Source: Staphylococcus capitis subsp. capitis (lineage in GTDB: Bacteria; Bacillota; Bacilli; Staphylococcales; Staphylococcaceae). Taken from it: a stretch of 64,000 nt of DNA. Positions 54,225-63,987 of the stretch are shown here, piece after piece (position 1 is the first letter of the stretch; every line of letters starts with the position of its first letter). The stretch lies in the NCBI RefSeq assembly GCF_040739495.1, contig NZ_CP145263.1, positions 1,116,001 through 1,180,000 of the forward strand, written 5' to 3'. Below the pieces are notes generated by a model. The model saw only the letters and a program-made list of their open reading frames with translations, was not told the origin of the DNA and ran no database searches. The translations under genes and the position numbers were made by a program.

Positions 54225-56675
54225 ATGTCTGACCCTACACTTTTTGATAAATCAATGATCAAAGGTACTGTAGATGCTATATTATTTCAAAATAATGATA
54301 ATTTCTATACAGTTCTTAAAGTAGACACGATTGAAACGAATGAGTCCTTTGATAGCATGCCAACTGTTGTAGGGTTTCTTCCAAATGTAGTTGAAGGAGA
54401 CGTTTATACGTTTAAAGGGCAAATTGTCGAACACCCACGTTATGGTAAACAATTAAAAGCTGAAACTTTTGAAAAGGAACTTCCACAAACCAAAGATGCA
54501 ATTATTAGTTATTTATCTAGTGATTTATTTAAAGGAATAGGAAAGAAAACTGCTCAAAATATTGTTAATGCATTAGGCGAGAATGCAATCAATGATATAT
54601 TAAATAATCCTGAAGTGTTAGAAAAAGTCCCTAGTTTACCTAAGAAAAAGCAAAAGCAGATTGCAGAACAAATAAGTTCGAATCAAGAATCAGAAAAAAT
54701 AATGATTCGGTTACATGATTTAGGATTTGGTCCTAAACTTTCAATGGCAATTTATCAGTTTTATATGGGAGATACATTGAAAATACTAGACGAAAATCCT
54801 TATCAACTCGTTTATGATATTAAAGGAATAGGTTTTAATAAAGCTGATCAATTAGCGCGAAACATTGGTATTGTAGCAGATTCTGAAGAGCGTTTGAAAG
54901 CAGGATTGCTTTATACACTTGAAGAAGAATGTATCAAACAAGGACATACATATTTGCCTAATTCATATGTGATTGAATCAACGCAAACTATGCTTAACGA
55001 TAGCTCTGAAGTTGTTATTTCTACTAAAATGCTAGAGCAAAAGATTGAGCAACTCTCTGAAGAGAAAAAATTGATTCAAAGCGAAGAACAAGTTTCAATT
55101 CCAAGTTTGTATTATTCGGAATTAAAGAGTGTTCAAAATCTTTATCGGATTCAAACTAATAATAAAAAGTTAAAAGAAATCGAACAATCAGATTTACAAA
55201 TGCATATTGGTGAAATTGAGTCACTAAATCAAGTAAATTATGCAACTTCACAGAAAGAAGCATTAGAGACGGCAATCAATTCAAAAGTGATGCTTCTTAC
55301 AGGTGGTCCCGGTACTGGTAAAACTACTGTCATTAAAGGCATCGTAGAGCTTTATGCGGAAATACATGGATTATCATTGGATTATGATGATTACAACGAG
55401 GATGATTATCCAGTTGTACTTGCTGCACCAACTGGACGCGCATCTAAAAGACTTCAGGAATCTACTGGATTAGAAGCAATGACAATTCACCGTTTAATAG
55501 GTTGGAATCAAGAAACACAACCTGAAGATATTTTAGATAATGAAATTAATGCACGGCTTATCATTATAGATGAAATGTCTATGGTAGATACATGGTTATT
55601 TCATCAATTTTTAAGTGCTGTTCCATTAGATGCTCAAATTGTATTTGTAGGAGATGAAGACCAACTCCCTTCAGTTGGACCGGGTCAAGTGTTTAAAGAC
55701 CTCATTGATTCTAAAAGAATTCCGCGTGTTAATCTTACGGAAGTGTATCGCCAACAAGATGGCTCAAGTATTGTTGATTTAGCACATCGTATGAAAGTAG
55801 GCGAACCCATAGATATAACTCAACGTTTTCACGATCGCAGTTTCATTAACTGTACTTCAGACCAAATACCTGATGTAGTAGATAAAGTAGTTAAAAGTGC
55901 AGTGAGTAAAGGGTATAATATGAGTGATATTCAAGTCCTTGCTCCTATGTATAAAGGTAATGCAGGAATAAAACGTCTCAATCAAGTATTACAATCTATT
56001 TTAAATCCAAAGGAAAAAGATAGTCGTGAAATTGAATTCGGAGATGTTGTATTTCGTAAAGGAGATAAAGTACTTCAGTTGGTCAATAGACCTAATGACA
56101 ATATATTTAATGGTGATATTGGTGTAATTGTAGGCATATTTTGGGCTAAAGAAAATGCTCTTAATAAAGATGTAATAGTAGTAGATTTTGAAGGAAATGA
56201 AATTACCTTTACTCGACAAGATTTACTTGAACTTACTCATGCTTATTGTACATCTATTCATAAATCTCAAGGGTCAGAATTTCCAATTGTTATTATGCCT
56301 ATAGTTAAACAATACTTTCGTATGTTACAAAGACCTATCCTTTATACGGGTCTGACCCGTGCTAAGCAATCACTTGTTTTACTTGGGGATCCCCAAGCAT
56401 TTGATATAGGACTGAAGACAAAAGGCCAAGAACGTTTAACTCAGTTGAATCACTTATTAAAATCTTATTTTGGTGATGATCAAGAAGTTATAGGTAGTTC
56501 AGGTCATTCATCTGTAAATAGCACTGAAAAACATGATACTACACAAACTGAAGAAGAGAGCGCAACAACTGACGCACCACAAAATGACATTGTTCTTAGT
56601 GAAACCACTATATTTAAAATTGATCCTATGATTAATATGGGAGAAATGACGCCTTACGATTTTGCCGAGCATTGA
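54225..56675 (+). CDS. recD2: RecD2 DNA helicase (RecD-like, lacks RecBC)
   Basis: RecD2 is a 5'-3' SF1B helicase of bacteria without RecBCD and acts in repair and fork rescue. The 816-residue protein has an N-terminal extension with helix-hairpin-helix segments (FKGIGKKTAQNIVNALG), Walker A TGGPGTGKTT around 359-368, Walker B LIIIDEMSMVD, motif III FVGDEDQLPSVGPG, and the C-terminal SH3/UvrD-like part with HKSQGSEFPIV and LYTGLTRAKQ. A tail of about 60 polar residues (Ser/Thr/Glu-rich) follows the helicase core and looks disordered. Confidence 0.94.
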   Translation: MSDPTLFDKSMIKGTVDAILFQNNDNFYTVLKVDTIETNESFDSMPTVVGFLPNVVEGDVYTFKGQIVEHPRYGKQLKAETFEKELPQTKDAIISYLSSDLFKGIGKKTAQNIVNALGENAINDILNNPEVLEKVPSLPKKKQKQIAEQISSNQESEKIMIRLHDLGFGPKLSMAIYQFYMGDTLKILDENPYQLVYDIKGIGFNKADQLARNIGIVADSEERLKAGLLYTLEEECIKQGHTYLPNSYVIESTQTMLNDSSEVVISTKMLEQKIEQLSEEKKLIQSEEQVSIPSLYYSELKSVQNLYRIQTNNKKLKEIEQSDLQMHIGEIESLNQVNYATSQKEALETAINSKVMLLTGGPGTGKTTVIKGIVELYAEIHGLSLDYDDYNEDDYPVVLAAPTGRASKRLQESTGLEAMTIHRLIGWNQETQPEDILDNEINARLIIIDEMSMVDTWLFHQFLSAVPLDAQIVFVGDEDQLPSVGPGQVFKDLIDSKRIPRVNLTEVYRQQDGSSIVDLAHRMKVGEPIDITQRFHDRSFINCTSDQIPDVVDKVVKSAVSKGYNMSDIQVLAPMYKGNAGIKRLNQVLQSILNPKEKDSREIEFGDVVFRKGDKVLQLVNRPNDNIFNGDIGVIVGIFWAKENALNKDVIVVDFEGNEITFTRQDLLELTHAYCTSIHKSQGSEFPIVIMPIVKQYFRMLQRPILYTGLTRAKQSLVLLGDPQAFDIGLKTKGQERLTQLNHLLKSYFGDDQEVIGSSGHSSVNSTEKHDTTQTEEESATTDAPQNDIVLSETTIFKIDPMINMGEMTPYDFAEH

Positions 56676-56699
56676 CATTCGTCGTTAAAATAAATAAAA

Positions 56700-56902
56700 T
56701 AAACTTAAGTTCACATAAAGATGAGTAAGTAACATGTTGATTTTAGAGATGTACTGGCTGGTGTAAAGTGCAATCAATGTTACCGAACGCTACTTTATGT
56801 CATAGAGAATACGTGATTTTAAGTGGTAAGAAATTTAATTAAGTTATAAATAGTTTCTTTTATAGCTACTATTATTTTTCTTATAACTAGGGTGGTACCG
56901 CG
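56700..56902 (+). promoter_or_regulatory. T-box riboswitch for alaS, alanine specifier
   Basis: In the 339-base recD2-alaS gap are a stem I with AGAGATGTACTGGCTGGTG, GAAC followed by GCT at 56789-56791 (Ala specifier), an AT-rich middle region and the exact T-box AGGGTGGTACCGCG at 56889-56902. Uncharged tRNA-Ala should relieve the terminator at 56905. The left edge is approximate. Confidence 0.92.
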
Positions 56903-56904
56903 AT

Positions 56905-56938
56905 AACGTTCGTCCCTTTGTGGATGAACGTTTTTTAT
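56905..56938 (+). terminator. T-box attenuator terminator of alaS
   Basis: The 11-bp stem 56905-56915 with 56922-56932 (one G-U) is followed by six T. Confidence 0.93.
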
Positions 56939-57014
56939 TTTTCGTGTGATTATCATTAAGTTAAAATTCGTATTTCTTTATTAAATACTTATTTCCCAAG
57001 GGAGTGTTCTATAG

Positions 57015-59645
57015 ATGAAAAATTTAAAAGCTAGTGAAATTAGACAAAAATATTTAGATTTCTTCGTTGAAAAAGGTCATATGATTGAACCTTCTGCACC
57101 ACTTGTACCTATTGATGATGATTCATTACTATGGATTAACTCAGGTGTAGCAACACTAAAAAAATACTTTGATGGTCGCGAGACGCCAAGAAAGCCAAGA
57201 ATTGTAAACTCACAAAAAGCCATTCGTACTAATGATATTGAAAATGTTGGCTTTACAGCGAGACATCATACATTTTTTGAAATGCTTGGAAATTTCTCAA
57301 TTGGAGATTATTTTAAACAAGAAGCAATTGAATTCGCTTGGGAATTCCTAACTAGTGAGAAATGGATGGGTATGGAACCAGAAAAATTATATGTAACAAT
57401 TCATCCGGAAGATACGGGTGCTTATAAAATTTGGAATGAAGATATTGGTTTAGATGAAACTCGTATTATTCGAATCGAAGGTAACTTCTGGGATATTGGC
57501 GAAGGGCCATCGGGACCTAATACAGAAATTTTCTATGATCGTGGTGACGAATATGGTCAGAATGATCCTGCTGAAGAAATGTACCCTGGCGGAGAAAATG
57601 AAAGATATTTAGAAGTATGGAATTTAGTATTTAGTGAATTTAATCATAATAAAGACAATACGTATACACCACTTCCTAATAAAAATATTGATACTGGCAT
57701 GGGATTAGAGCGTATGGCTTCAATCTCACAAAATGTCAGAACAAATTATGAAACAGATTTATTTATGCCTATTATAAATGAAGTTGAAAATGTTTCAGGA
57801 AAGAAATATTTAGAAGTTGAAGAACAAGACGTAGCATTTAAAGTTATTGCAGATCATATTAGAACCATTGCGTTTGCTATTGCTGATGGTGCATTACCTG
57901 CAAATGAAGGGCGCGGATATGTCCTACGTCGTTTATTACGTCGTGCAGTTAGATTTAGCCAATCACTAGGTATTAATGAACCGTTTATGTATAAACTTGT
58001 GGATATTGTTGCTGAAATTATGGAACCATATTATCCAAATGTTAAAGAAAAAGCCGATTTTATTAAACGAGTGATTAAGTCAGAAGAAGAACGATTCCAT
58101 GAGACACTCGAGGAAGGCTTATCAATTCTAAATCAGTTAATTGAAAAAGCTAAAAAAGACAATCATGAAATTAAAGGGGAAGATGCATTTAAACTATATG
58201 ATACTTATGGTTTCCCTGTAGAATTAACCGAAGAATTAGCAACTCAAGAAGGTTTATCAGTTGATATGACTACTTTTGAAAATGAAATGCAACAGCAAAG
58301 AGACCGTGCTAGACAAGCACGTCAAAGCTCTCAATCTATGCAAATACAAAGTGAAGTGCTAAAAAATATTACTGATGATAGTACATTTGTTGGATATGAA
58401 ACAACTGATTACCAATCTATAATCACGCATTTAATATACAATGGTGAAGAAGTCGAGTCAGTGGAAGCTGGAGAGACTGTTTATTTCACACTAAAAGCTA
58501 CGCCATTTTATGCTGTCAGTGGTGGTCAAGTAGCAGACGAAGGTACAATTGGAAATGATAAATTTGAAATTGCAGTATCTGAAGTGACGAAAGCACCAAA
58601 TGGTCAGAATCTACACAAAGGTATTGTGCAATATGGACAAGCTACAGTTGGAGCAGAAGTGGATGCTAGTGTTAATAAAGAAGACCGTCGTGCAATTCAA
58701 AAGAATCATAGTGCTACGCATTTATTACATGCTGCTTTAAAAGAAGTATTAGGTTATCACGTAAACCAAGCAGGTTCATTAGTAGAAGCAGATCGATTAC
58801 GTTTTGACTTCTCGCACTTCGGCCCAATGACGCAAGAAGAATTAGATCAAGTTGAACGAAGAGTGAATGAAGAAATATGGAGAGGCATTGATGTTCGTAT
58901 TCAAGAAATGGGTATAGATGAAGCCAAATCTATGGGGGCAATGGCTCTCTTCGGTGAAAAATATAGTGATATTGTTCGAGTAGTAAATATGGCTCCATTT
59001 TCTATCGAATTATGTGGTGGTATTCATGTAAGTAATACTGCAGAAATTGGTTTATTTAAAATTGTAAGTGAATCTGGTACTGGTGCAGGAGTTAGACGTA
59101 TCGAAGCGTTAACAGGAAAATCTGCTTTTCTTTATCTCGAAGATATTCAGTCTAAATTTAATACCATTAAAAATCATGTTAAAGTCAAATCAGATGAACA
59201 AGTAGTTGGTAAAGTAACTCAGTTACAAGAAGAAGAAAAATCATTACTTAAACAATTAGAACAACGTAACAAAGAAATCACCTCTCTTAAAATGGGAAAT
59301 GTTGAAGACCAAGTTGAAGTTATCAATGACTTGAAAGTATTAGCAACTGAAGTAGAAGTTCCAAACGCTAAAGCGATACGCTCAACGATGGATGATTTTA
59401 AATCTAAGTTACAAGACACGATTATTGTGTTAGCAAGTAATGTTGATGGTAAAGTTTCCATAATAGCTACTGTTCCTAAATCACTTACAGATCAAGTTAA
59501 AGCAGGAGACATTATAAAAAACATGGCACCTATCGTAGGTGGTAAAGGCGGTGGTCGTCCAGATATGGCTCAAGGTGGCGGCACACAACCTGAAAACATA
59601 ACAGAAGCATTACACTTCCTTAAAGATTACATTAAAAATCTATAA
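57015..59645 (+). CDS. alaS: Alanyl-tRNA synthetase
   Basis: The 876-residue class II synthetase charges tRNA-Ala and edits Ser and Gly mischarging. It has the aminoacylation core ([43 protein letters not shown]), the editing domain with zinc ligands HSATHLLH and ELCGGIHV, and a C-terminal DHHA1 oligomerisation domain with [19 protein letters not shown] precedes the ATG. It is followed by ireB, yqgF and the DUF1292 gene, the same order as in Bacillus. Confidence 0.98.
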   Translation: MKNLKASEIRQKYLDFFVEKGHMIEPSAPLVPIDDDSLLWINSGVATLKKYFDGRETPRKPRIVNSQKAIRTNDIENVGFTARHHTFFEMLGNFSIGDYFKQEAIEFAWEFLTSEKWMGMEPEKLYVTIHPEDTGAYKIWNEDIGLDETRIIRIEGNFWDIGEGPSGPNTEIFYDRGDEYGQNDPAEEMYPGGENERYLEVWNLVFSEFNHNKDNTYTPLPNKNIDTGMGLERMASISQNVRTNYETDLFMPIINEVENVSGKKYLEVEEQDVAFKVIADHIRTIAFAIADGALPANEGRGYVLRRLLRRAVRFSQSLGINEPFMYKLVDIVAEIMEPYYPNVKEKADFIKRVIKSEEERFHETLEEGLSILNQLIEKAKKDNHEIKGEDAFKLYDTYGFPVELTEELATQEGLSVDMTTFENEMQQQRDRARQARQSSQSMQIQSEVLKNITDDSTFVGYETTDYQSIITHLIYNGEEVESVEAGETVYFTLKATPFYAVSGGQVADEGTIGNDKFEIAVSEVTKAPNGQNLHKGIVQYGQATVGAEVDASVNKEDRRAIQKNHSATHLLHAALKEVLGYHVNQAGSLVEADRLRFDFSHFGPMTQEELDQVERRVNEEIWRGIDVRIQEMGIDEAKSMGAMALFGEKYSDIVRVVNMAPFSIELCGGIHVSNTAEIGLFKIVSESGTGAGVRRIEALTGKSAFLYLEDIQSKFNTIKNHVKVKSDEQVVGKVTQLQEEEKSLLKQLEQRNKEITSLKMGNVEDQVEVINDLKVLATEVEVPNAKAIRSTMDDFKSKLQDTIIVLASNVDGKVSIIATVPKSLTDQVKAGDIIKNMAPIVGGKGGGRPDMAQGGGTQPENITEALHFLKDYIKNL

Positions 59646-59708
59646 CTTAATTTCATAATATTGTAGAATTAACTTGAATAATAATATGCATTAAAAGGAG
59701 TGTCACAT

Positions 59709-59969
59709 ATGGAAAACTTTGATAAAACGATGAAATTTGACTATGAAGAGATTCCAAAAGAAGATGTCAAATCAGTACTTAACAATGTGCACCGTACATT
59801 AGAAGAAAGAGGATATAACGCAGTAAATCAAATTATAGGTTATTTACTCTCTGGTGATCCTGCCTATATTCCTCGCCAAAATGAAGCAAGAAATCAAATT
59901 CGTCATATTGATAGAGATGTGATTATGGAAGAACTTGTTTCTTATTATTTAAAAGAGTCTGACCATTAA
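59709..59969 (+). CDS. IreB family regulatory phosphoprotein (YrzL, DUF965)
   Basis: The 86-residue protein starts [20 protein letters not shown], and [19 protein letters not shown] is the family hallmark. In Enterococcus faecalis IreB is a substrate of the Ser/Thr kinase IreK (PASTA kinase) and affects cephalosporin resistance; the function in staphylococci is not established. The N-terminal region has the conserved Thr7 near the known phosphosite. Start is ATG at 59709 behind AAAGGAG. yqgF begins one base after its stop. Confidence 0.93.
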   Translation: MENFDKTMKFDYEEIPKEDVKSVLNNVHRTLEERGYNAVNQIIGYLLSGDPAYIPRQNEARNQIRHIDRDVIMEELVSYYLKESDH

Positions 59970-59970
59970 A

Positions 59971-60399
59971 ATGTTACAACATAAAATTATAGGTTTAGAC
60001 GTAGGAAGCAAAACTGTTGGCATTGCTATAAGTGACCTAATGGGATGGACTGCCCAAGGTTTAGACACACTCCGTATCAACGAAGAACAAAACGAATTAG
60101 GCATAGAAGAATTAGTCGATATTATTAAAAAAAATCAAGTCGGTACTGTAGTTATAGGGTTACCTAAAAATATGAACAATTCTATTGGATTTCGAGGAGA
60201 GGCTTCGTTACAATACAAAGAGAAACTTCAAGAAGCCTTGCCTTCCATAGAAATTATAATGTGGGATGAACGATTAAGTACGATGGCTGCTGAACGTTCA
60301 TTACTAGAAGCAGATGTTTCTAGGCAAAAGAGAAAGAAAGTTATAGATAAAATGGCAGCTGTGTTTATATTACAAGGCTATTTAGACTCTATCCAATAA
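59971..60399 (+). CDS. yqgF: Putative pre-16S rRNA nuclease YqgF (RuvX-type)
   Basis: The 142-residue RNase H-like protein has [15 protein letters not shown] with Asp10, the central Glu region around [12 protein letters not shown], and the third catalytic acid in [12 protein letters not shown]. YqgF was named as a putative Holliday junction resolvase but is now linked to 16S rRNA 5'-end maturation. No strong ribosome binding site is seen before its ATG, so it is probably coupled to ireB. The DUF1292 gene follows after 13 bases. Confidence 0.94.
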   Translation: MLQHKIIGLDVGSKTVGIAISDLMGWTAQGLDTLRINEEQNELGIEELVDIIKKNQVGTVVIGLPKNMNNSIGFRGEASLQYKEKLQEALPSIEIIMWDERLSTMAAERSLLEADVSRQKRKKVIDKMAAVFILQGYLDSIQ

Positions 60400-60412
60400 A
60401 GGAGATATAAAA

Positions 60413-60733
60413 ATGACAGAACATAACCACGAACAAAATCATGAATCAGATTTAAGCATTAATAACGAAGAAGAATTATTAACTTTATTCGATGAAGACG
60501 GCAATGAAGTTTTATATCGTAAAATGTTAGAATTTTACCATCCTGAATTCAAAAAGGAATATGTTGTATTAGCCGAAGAAGGTGCTCAATCTGATGAAGA
60601 TGATATGATTGAACTCGTACCTATGATTAATGAACCTGATGAATCTGGAGATGGTGGTAAATTAGTACCTATCGAAACAGATGAAGAATGGGATATGATT
60701 GAAGAGGTTGTAAATACTGAGATTAATGAATAG
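60413..60733 (+). CDS. DUF1292 acidic protein (YrzB-like)
   Basis: The 106-residue, strongly acidic protein contains [20 protein letters not shown] and EYVVLAEE, which define DUF1292. The C-terminal half has many Glu and Asp, with [12 protein letters not shown] near the end. It is the last gene of alaS-ireB-yqgF-yrzB, an arrangement conserved in Firmicutes, and a strong terminator follows. The function is unknown. Confidence 0.9.
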   Translation: MTEHNHEQNHESDLSINNEEELLTLFDEDGNEVLYRKMLEFYHPEFKKEYVVLAEEGAQSDEDDMIELVPMINEPDESGDGGKLVPIETDEEWDMIEEVVNTEINE

Positions 60734-60776
60734 TATCTTAGTATTAATATGTAAGCTTTAATTGTTTAAAACTCAT

Positions 60777-60820
60777 AGCTCTAAGATGTAAGTTTTTAGT
60801 ATACATCTTAGAGCTTTTTT
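60777..60820 (+). terminator. Intrinsic terminator of the alaS operon
   Basis: A perfect 14-bp stem, 60777-60790 with 60802-60815, is followed by six T. Confidence 0.95.
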
Positions 60821-60957
60821 GATTGAAAATGAGTTAATTTATTGTTACTTAATTGAGTTAGTAATATCAAACTTAAAAACTCAAACTATAATTACTTTAA
60901 TAACATACTAAAATAAATTGAATCACATATTTCGTACTTATATTTATTAATAATTTA

Positions 60958-61090
60958 TGGTAAAATATGTAAAGTTAATTTCTATGAAGCGATCATTCAC
61001 TTCTAATATGAAAGAAATAGAAGCACCATTATAGAAATCAGTCATTTATATTGATTAAAATGATAATCAATTTTGGACTGATTTATTTTA
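60958..61090 (+). promoter_or_regulatory. Promoter and structured leader before trmR, possible attenuator
   Basis: The 404-base gap before trmR has an extended -10 (TG, one base, TAAAAT at 60961-60966). The leader can fold into a stem 60978-60987 with 61029-61038 (10 bp, one G-U) enclosing a hairpin 61000-61005 with 61018-61023. A downstream hairpin, 61035-61043 with 61076-61084 and inner 61050-61057 with 61064-61071, ends in ATTTATTTTA. The two share 61035-61038, so they cannot fully coexist. No known riboswitch class is recognised. Confidence 0.45.
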
Positions 61091-61137
61091 TGTCTACAAA
61101 TCTTTTTAGTTTTTATAATAAAGGAAGTTATTTCAAA

Positions 61138-61773
61138 ATGGATTTGAACCAAAACTATTTAACTCAATTACATCAAAAGTTAGATACTAACATAGAGAAT
61201 TTAAGACCTTATGCAGAAGACAATCAAGTTCCTATTGTAGATAAATTAGCTTTAGATATGATTAAACAATTAATAAGAATGAATCATACCAAAAACATTC
61301 TAGAAATTGGTACTGCTATTGGCTATAGTTCAATGCAATTTTCTTCAGTAGCAAATGATATACATGTAACTACCATTGAACGTAATGAAGATATGATTGC
61401 TTTGGCGCGAAATTATTTTCATCAATATGGTTACAATGAACAAATAAGATTGATTGAAGGTAATGCGCTAGAAACATACCAACAAGTCAATGATAGAGAA
61501 TATGATATGATATTTATCGATGCAGCCAAAGCCCAATCCAAAAAGTTCTTTGAGTTATATACGCCTCTTTTAAGAAAAGGTGGGATTGTAGTAACTGACA
61601 ATGTCTTATACCACGGTTTTGTATCGAATATAAACATTGTGAGATCTAGAAATGTTCGTCAAATGGTTAAAAAGGTACAACAATATAACCAGTGGTTAAT
61701 GGAGCAATCAGGGTATACAACTAACTTTTTAAATATAGATGATGGTTTAGCAATATCAATTAAAGGAGAATGA
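61138..61773 (+). CDS. trmR: tRNA 5-hydroxyuridine methyltransferase TrmR (YrrM)
   Basis: The 211-residue SAM-dependent O-methyltransferase resembles catechol methyltransferases: motif I ILEIGTAIGYSSMQF at 54-68, the acidic loop TTIERNEDMI, and the metal-binding YDMIFIDAAKAQ and VTDNVLYHG. In B. subtilis the ortholog YrrM (TrmR) methylates ho5U34 to mo5U in tRNAs reading split boxes. I start at the ATG at 61138 behind AAAGGAAG; the frame upstream to 61051 overlaps a hairpin and has no site. It overlaps the next frame, with which it shares a transcript. Confidence 0.9.
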   Translation: MDLNQNYLTQLHQKLDTNIENLRPYAEDNQVPIVDKLALDMIKQLIRMNHTKNILEIGTAIGYSSMQFSSVANDIHVTTIERNEDMIALARNYFHQYGYNEQIRLIEGNALETYQQVNDREYDMIFIDAAKAQSKKFFELYTPLLRKGGIVVTDNVLYHGFVSNINIVRSRNVRQMVKKVQQYNQWLMEQSGYTTNFLNIDDGLAISIKGE

Positions 61774-61775
61774 CT

Positions 61776-62699
61776 ATGGTTGAATTATTAGTTACTCCTA
61801 AGTCAATAACTCATATGGAAACACTAATAGAAAAAGGTGCAGATGCATTTGTTATTGGTGAACAAAAATTTGGTTTAAGACTTCCAGGAGAATTTAATCG
61901 TGAAATGATGAAAGAAGCTGTTGAAATAGCACATAGAAACAATAAAAAAGTTTATGCTGCGGTCAATGGTTTGTTTCATAATTATCATTTAGATGCTTTA
62001 GAAGATTACATACATTTTTTACATCAAATTCAAGTGGATCGAATTATTTTCGGTGATCCAGCAGTAGTAATGTTTGTTAAAAAACAATCAAATCCTATCC
62101 CTTTACATTGGGATGCTGGAGCATTAGTAACAAATTATTTCCAATGTAATTATTGGGGGAAAAAGGGTGCATCAAGAGCTGTTTTAGCTAAAGAGCTTAG
62201 CTTAGAAGAGATGATTAATATTAAAAAGAATGCTAATGTTGAAATCGAAGTCCAAGTACATGGAATGACATGCATGTTTCAATCGAAACGAATGTTGTTA
62301 GGTAATTACTATACATTCCAAGACAGACAAATGAAGATTGAGCGCAATAATGCACAACAAGATTTACTTTTATATGATGAAGAACGCGATAACAAATATC
62401 CAGTTTTTGAAGATTATAATGGAACGCATATTATGTCTCCGAATGATATTTGTTTAATCGAGGAATTAGAACCATTTTTTGAAGCGGGAATTGACGCATT
62501 CAAAATCGATGGCGTTCTACAATCAGAAGACTATATCAATGTAGTAACAGAGCAATATAGAGAAGCAATTGACTTATATAATGAAGACCCTGAAGCATAT
62601 GATGATGAAAAATTCATGTTAGTCGATCCTATAGAGGAAATTCAACCTGAACATCGTCCATTCGATGAAGGTTTCTTATATAAACAAACGGTTTACTAA
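61776..62699 (+). CDS. trhP1: tRNA U34 hydroxylation protein TrhP1 (U32 peptidase-like, YrrN)
   Basis: The 307-residue protein belongs to the U32 peptidase-like family. In B. subtilis YrrN and YrrO (TrhP1 and TrhP2) are required for prephenate-dependent 5-hydroxyuridine formation at tRNA position 34. Visible are TPKSITHMETLIEKGADAFV, AAVNGLFHNYHLDALEDY, VQVHGMTCMFQSKRMLLGNY, which is a variant of the U32 signature lacking the second Cys, and GIDAFKIDGVLQS. ATG at 61776 is seven bases after AAAGGAG; the ATG at 61770 is too close. Confidence 0.87.
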   Translation: MVELLVTPKSITHMETLIEKGADAFVIGEQKFGLRLPGEFNREMMKEAVEIAHRNNKKVYAAVNGLFHNYHLDALEDYIHFLHQIQVDRIIFGDPAVVMFVKKQSNPIPLHWDAGALVTNYFQCNYWGKKGASRAVLAKELSLEEMINIKKNANVEIEVQVHGMTCMFQSKRMLLGNYYTFQDRQMKIERNNAQQDLLLYDEERDNKYPVFEDYNGTHIMSPNDICLIEELEPFFEAGIDAFKIDGVLQSEDYINVVTEQYREAIDLYNEDPEAYDDEKFMLVDPIEEIQPEHRPFDEGFLYKQTVY

Positions 62700-62718
62700 G
62701 GGAGGCTTATCATTAATA

Positions 62719-63987
62719 ATGAAAACTCTAGAAGAAGTTCAATCAAGTTCGAAACCAAAAATGAAAAAGCCAGAATTACTTGCTCCAGCAGGAAATTTAG
62801 AGAAACTTAAAATAGCTGTACATTATGGTGCTGATGCAGTATTTTTAGGTGGTCAAGAGTATGGTTTACGTTCAAATGCAGATAATTTTACTATGGATGA
62901 AATTGCTGAAGGCGTAGAATTTGCAAATCGTTATGGTGCTAAAATCTACGTTACAACAAATATTATTGCACATGATGAAAATATGGATGGATTAGAGGAA
63001 TATCTACGTCAGTTAGATAAAACAGGCGCAACTGGAATTATTGTAGCTGATCCATTAATCATAGAAACATGCAAAGAGGTCGCACCAAGACTTGAAATTC
63101 ATTTATCTACTCAACAATCCCTTTCAAATTATAAAGCTGTTGAATTTTGGAAAGAAGAAGGTTTAGACCGTGTTGTGTTAGCACGTGAGACAGGCGCTAT
63201 GGAAATGAAAGAAATGAAGGAAAAAGTTGATATTGAAATTGAAGCTTTTATTCATGGTGCAATGTGTATAGCATATTCAGGACGTTGTACATTAAGTAAT
63301 CATATGACAGCTCGTGATTCAAACCGTGGAGGCTGTTGTCAAAGTTGCCGTTGGGACTATGATTTACTTCAAGTAGATAATGATGGAGAACTTGATTTAT
63401 TTTATGAAAATGGAGATGTTACACCGTTTGCAATGAGTCCAAAAGATTTAAAATTAATTGAATCTATACCACAAATGATGGAATTAGGAATCGACTCTTT
63501 AAAAATTGAGGGTAGGATGAAATCTATTCATTATATTGCAACTGTTGTATCAGTTTATCGCAAAGTCATAGACGCTTATGCTATGGATCCTGAGAATTTT
63601 AAGATTAAACCTGAGTGGCTCAAAGAACTGGATAAATGCGCAAATCGGGATACAGCGCCAGCTTTCTTCCAAGGGACACCTGGATATGAAGAGCAAATGT
63701 TTGGAGAAGAACAATCTAAGAAATCAGCTTACGATTTTTGCGGACTAGTACTCGACTATGATGAACAAACGCAACTTGCTACCATACAACAGCGAAACCA
63801 TTTCAAACCAGGACAAGAAATTGAATTCTTTGGTCCTGAAATTGATAGTTTCAGGCAAATTGTTGATGCTATTTATGATGAGGAAGGTAATAGTTTAGAT
63901 GCCGCACGTCATCCATTGCAAATTGTTCAAATTAAAGTCGACAAACCTATTTATGCTAATAACATGATGAGAAAGGAAATCGGCTAA
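62719..63987 (+). CDS. trhP2: tRNA U34 hydroxylation protein TrhP2 (U32 peptidase-like, YrrO)
   Basis: The 422-residue U32-family protein has PELLAPAGNLEKLKIAVHYG near the start, the full signature EAFIHGAMCIAYSGRCTLSN, then RGGCCQSCRWDY, whose cysteines with the two in the signature could form the Fe-S site reported in the TrhP group, and a C-terminal collagenase-like domain. It acts with TrhP1, the gene just upstream. The ATG at 62719 is 13 bases after GGGAGG, longer than ideal. Its stop overlaps the next ATG. Confidence 0.9.
   Translation: MKTLEEVQSSSKPKMKKPELLAPAGNLEKLKIAVHYGADAVFLGGQEYGLRSNADNFTMDEIAEGVEFANRYGAKIYVTTNIIAHDENMDGLEEYLRQLDKTGATGIIVADPLIIETCKEVAPRLEIHLSTQQSLSNYKAVEFWKEEGLDRVVLARETGAMEMKEMKEKVDIEIEAFIHGAMCIAYSGRCTLSNHMTARDSNRGGCCQSCRWDYDLLQVDNDGELDLFYENGDVTPFAMSPKDLKLIESIPQMMELGIDSLKIEGRMKSIHYIATVVSVYRKVIDAYAMDPENFKIKPEWLKELDKCANRDTAPAFFQGTPGYEEQMFGEEQSKKSAYDFCGLVLDYDEQTQLATIQQRNHFKPGQEIEFFGPEIDSFRQIVDAIYDEEGNSLDAARHPLQIVQIKVDKPIYANNMMRKEIG

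Noticed and set aside
61050..61071. Fur-box-like TTGATTAAAATGATAATCAA
   Set aside because: It resembles TGATAATNATTATCA only loosely and is better explained as the inner stem of the leader hairpin.
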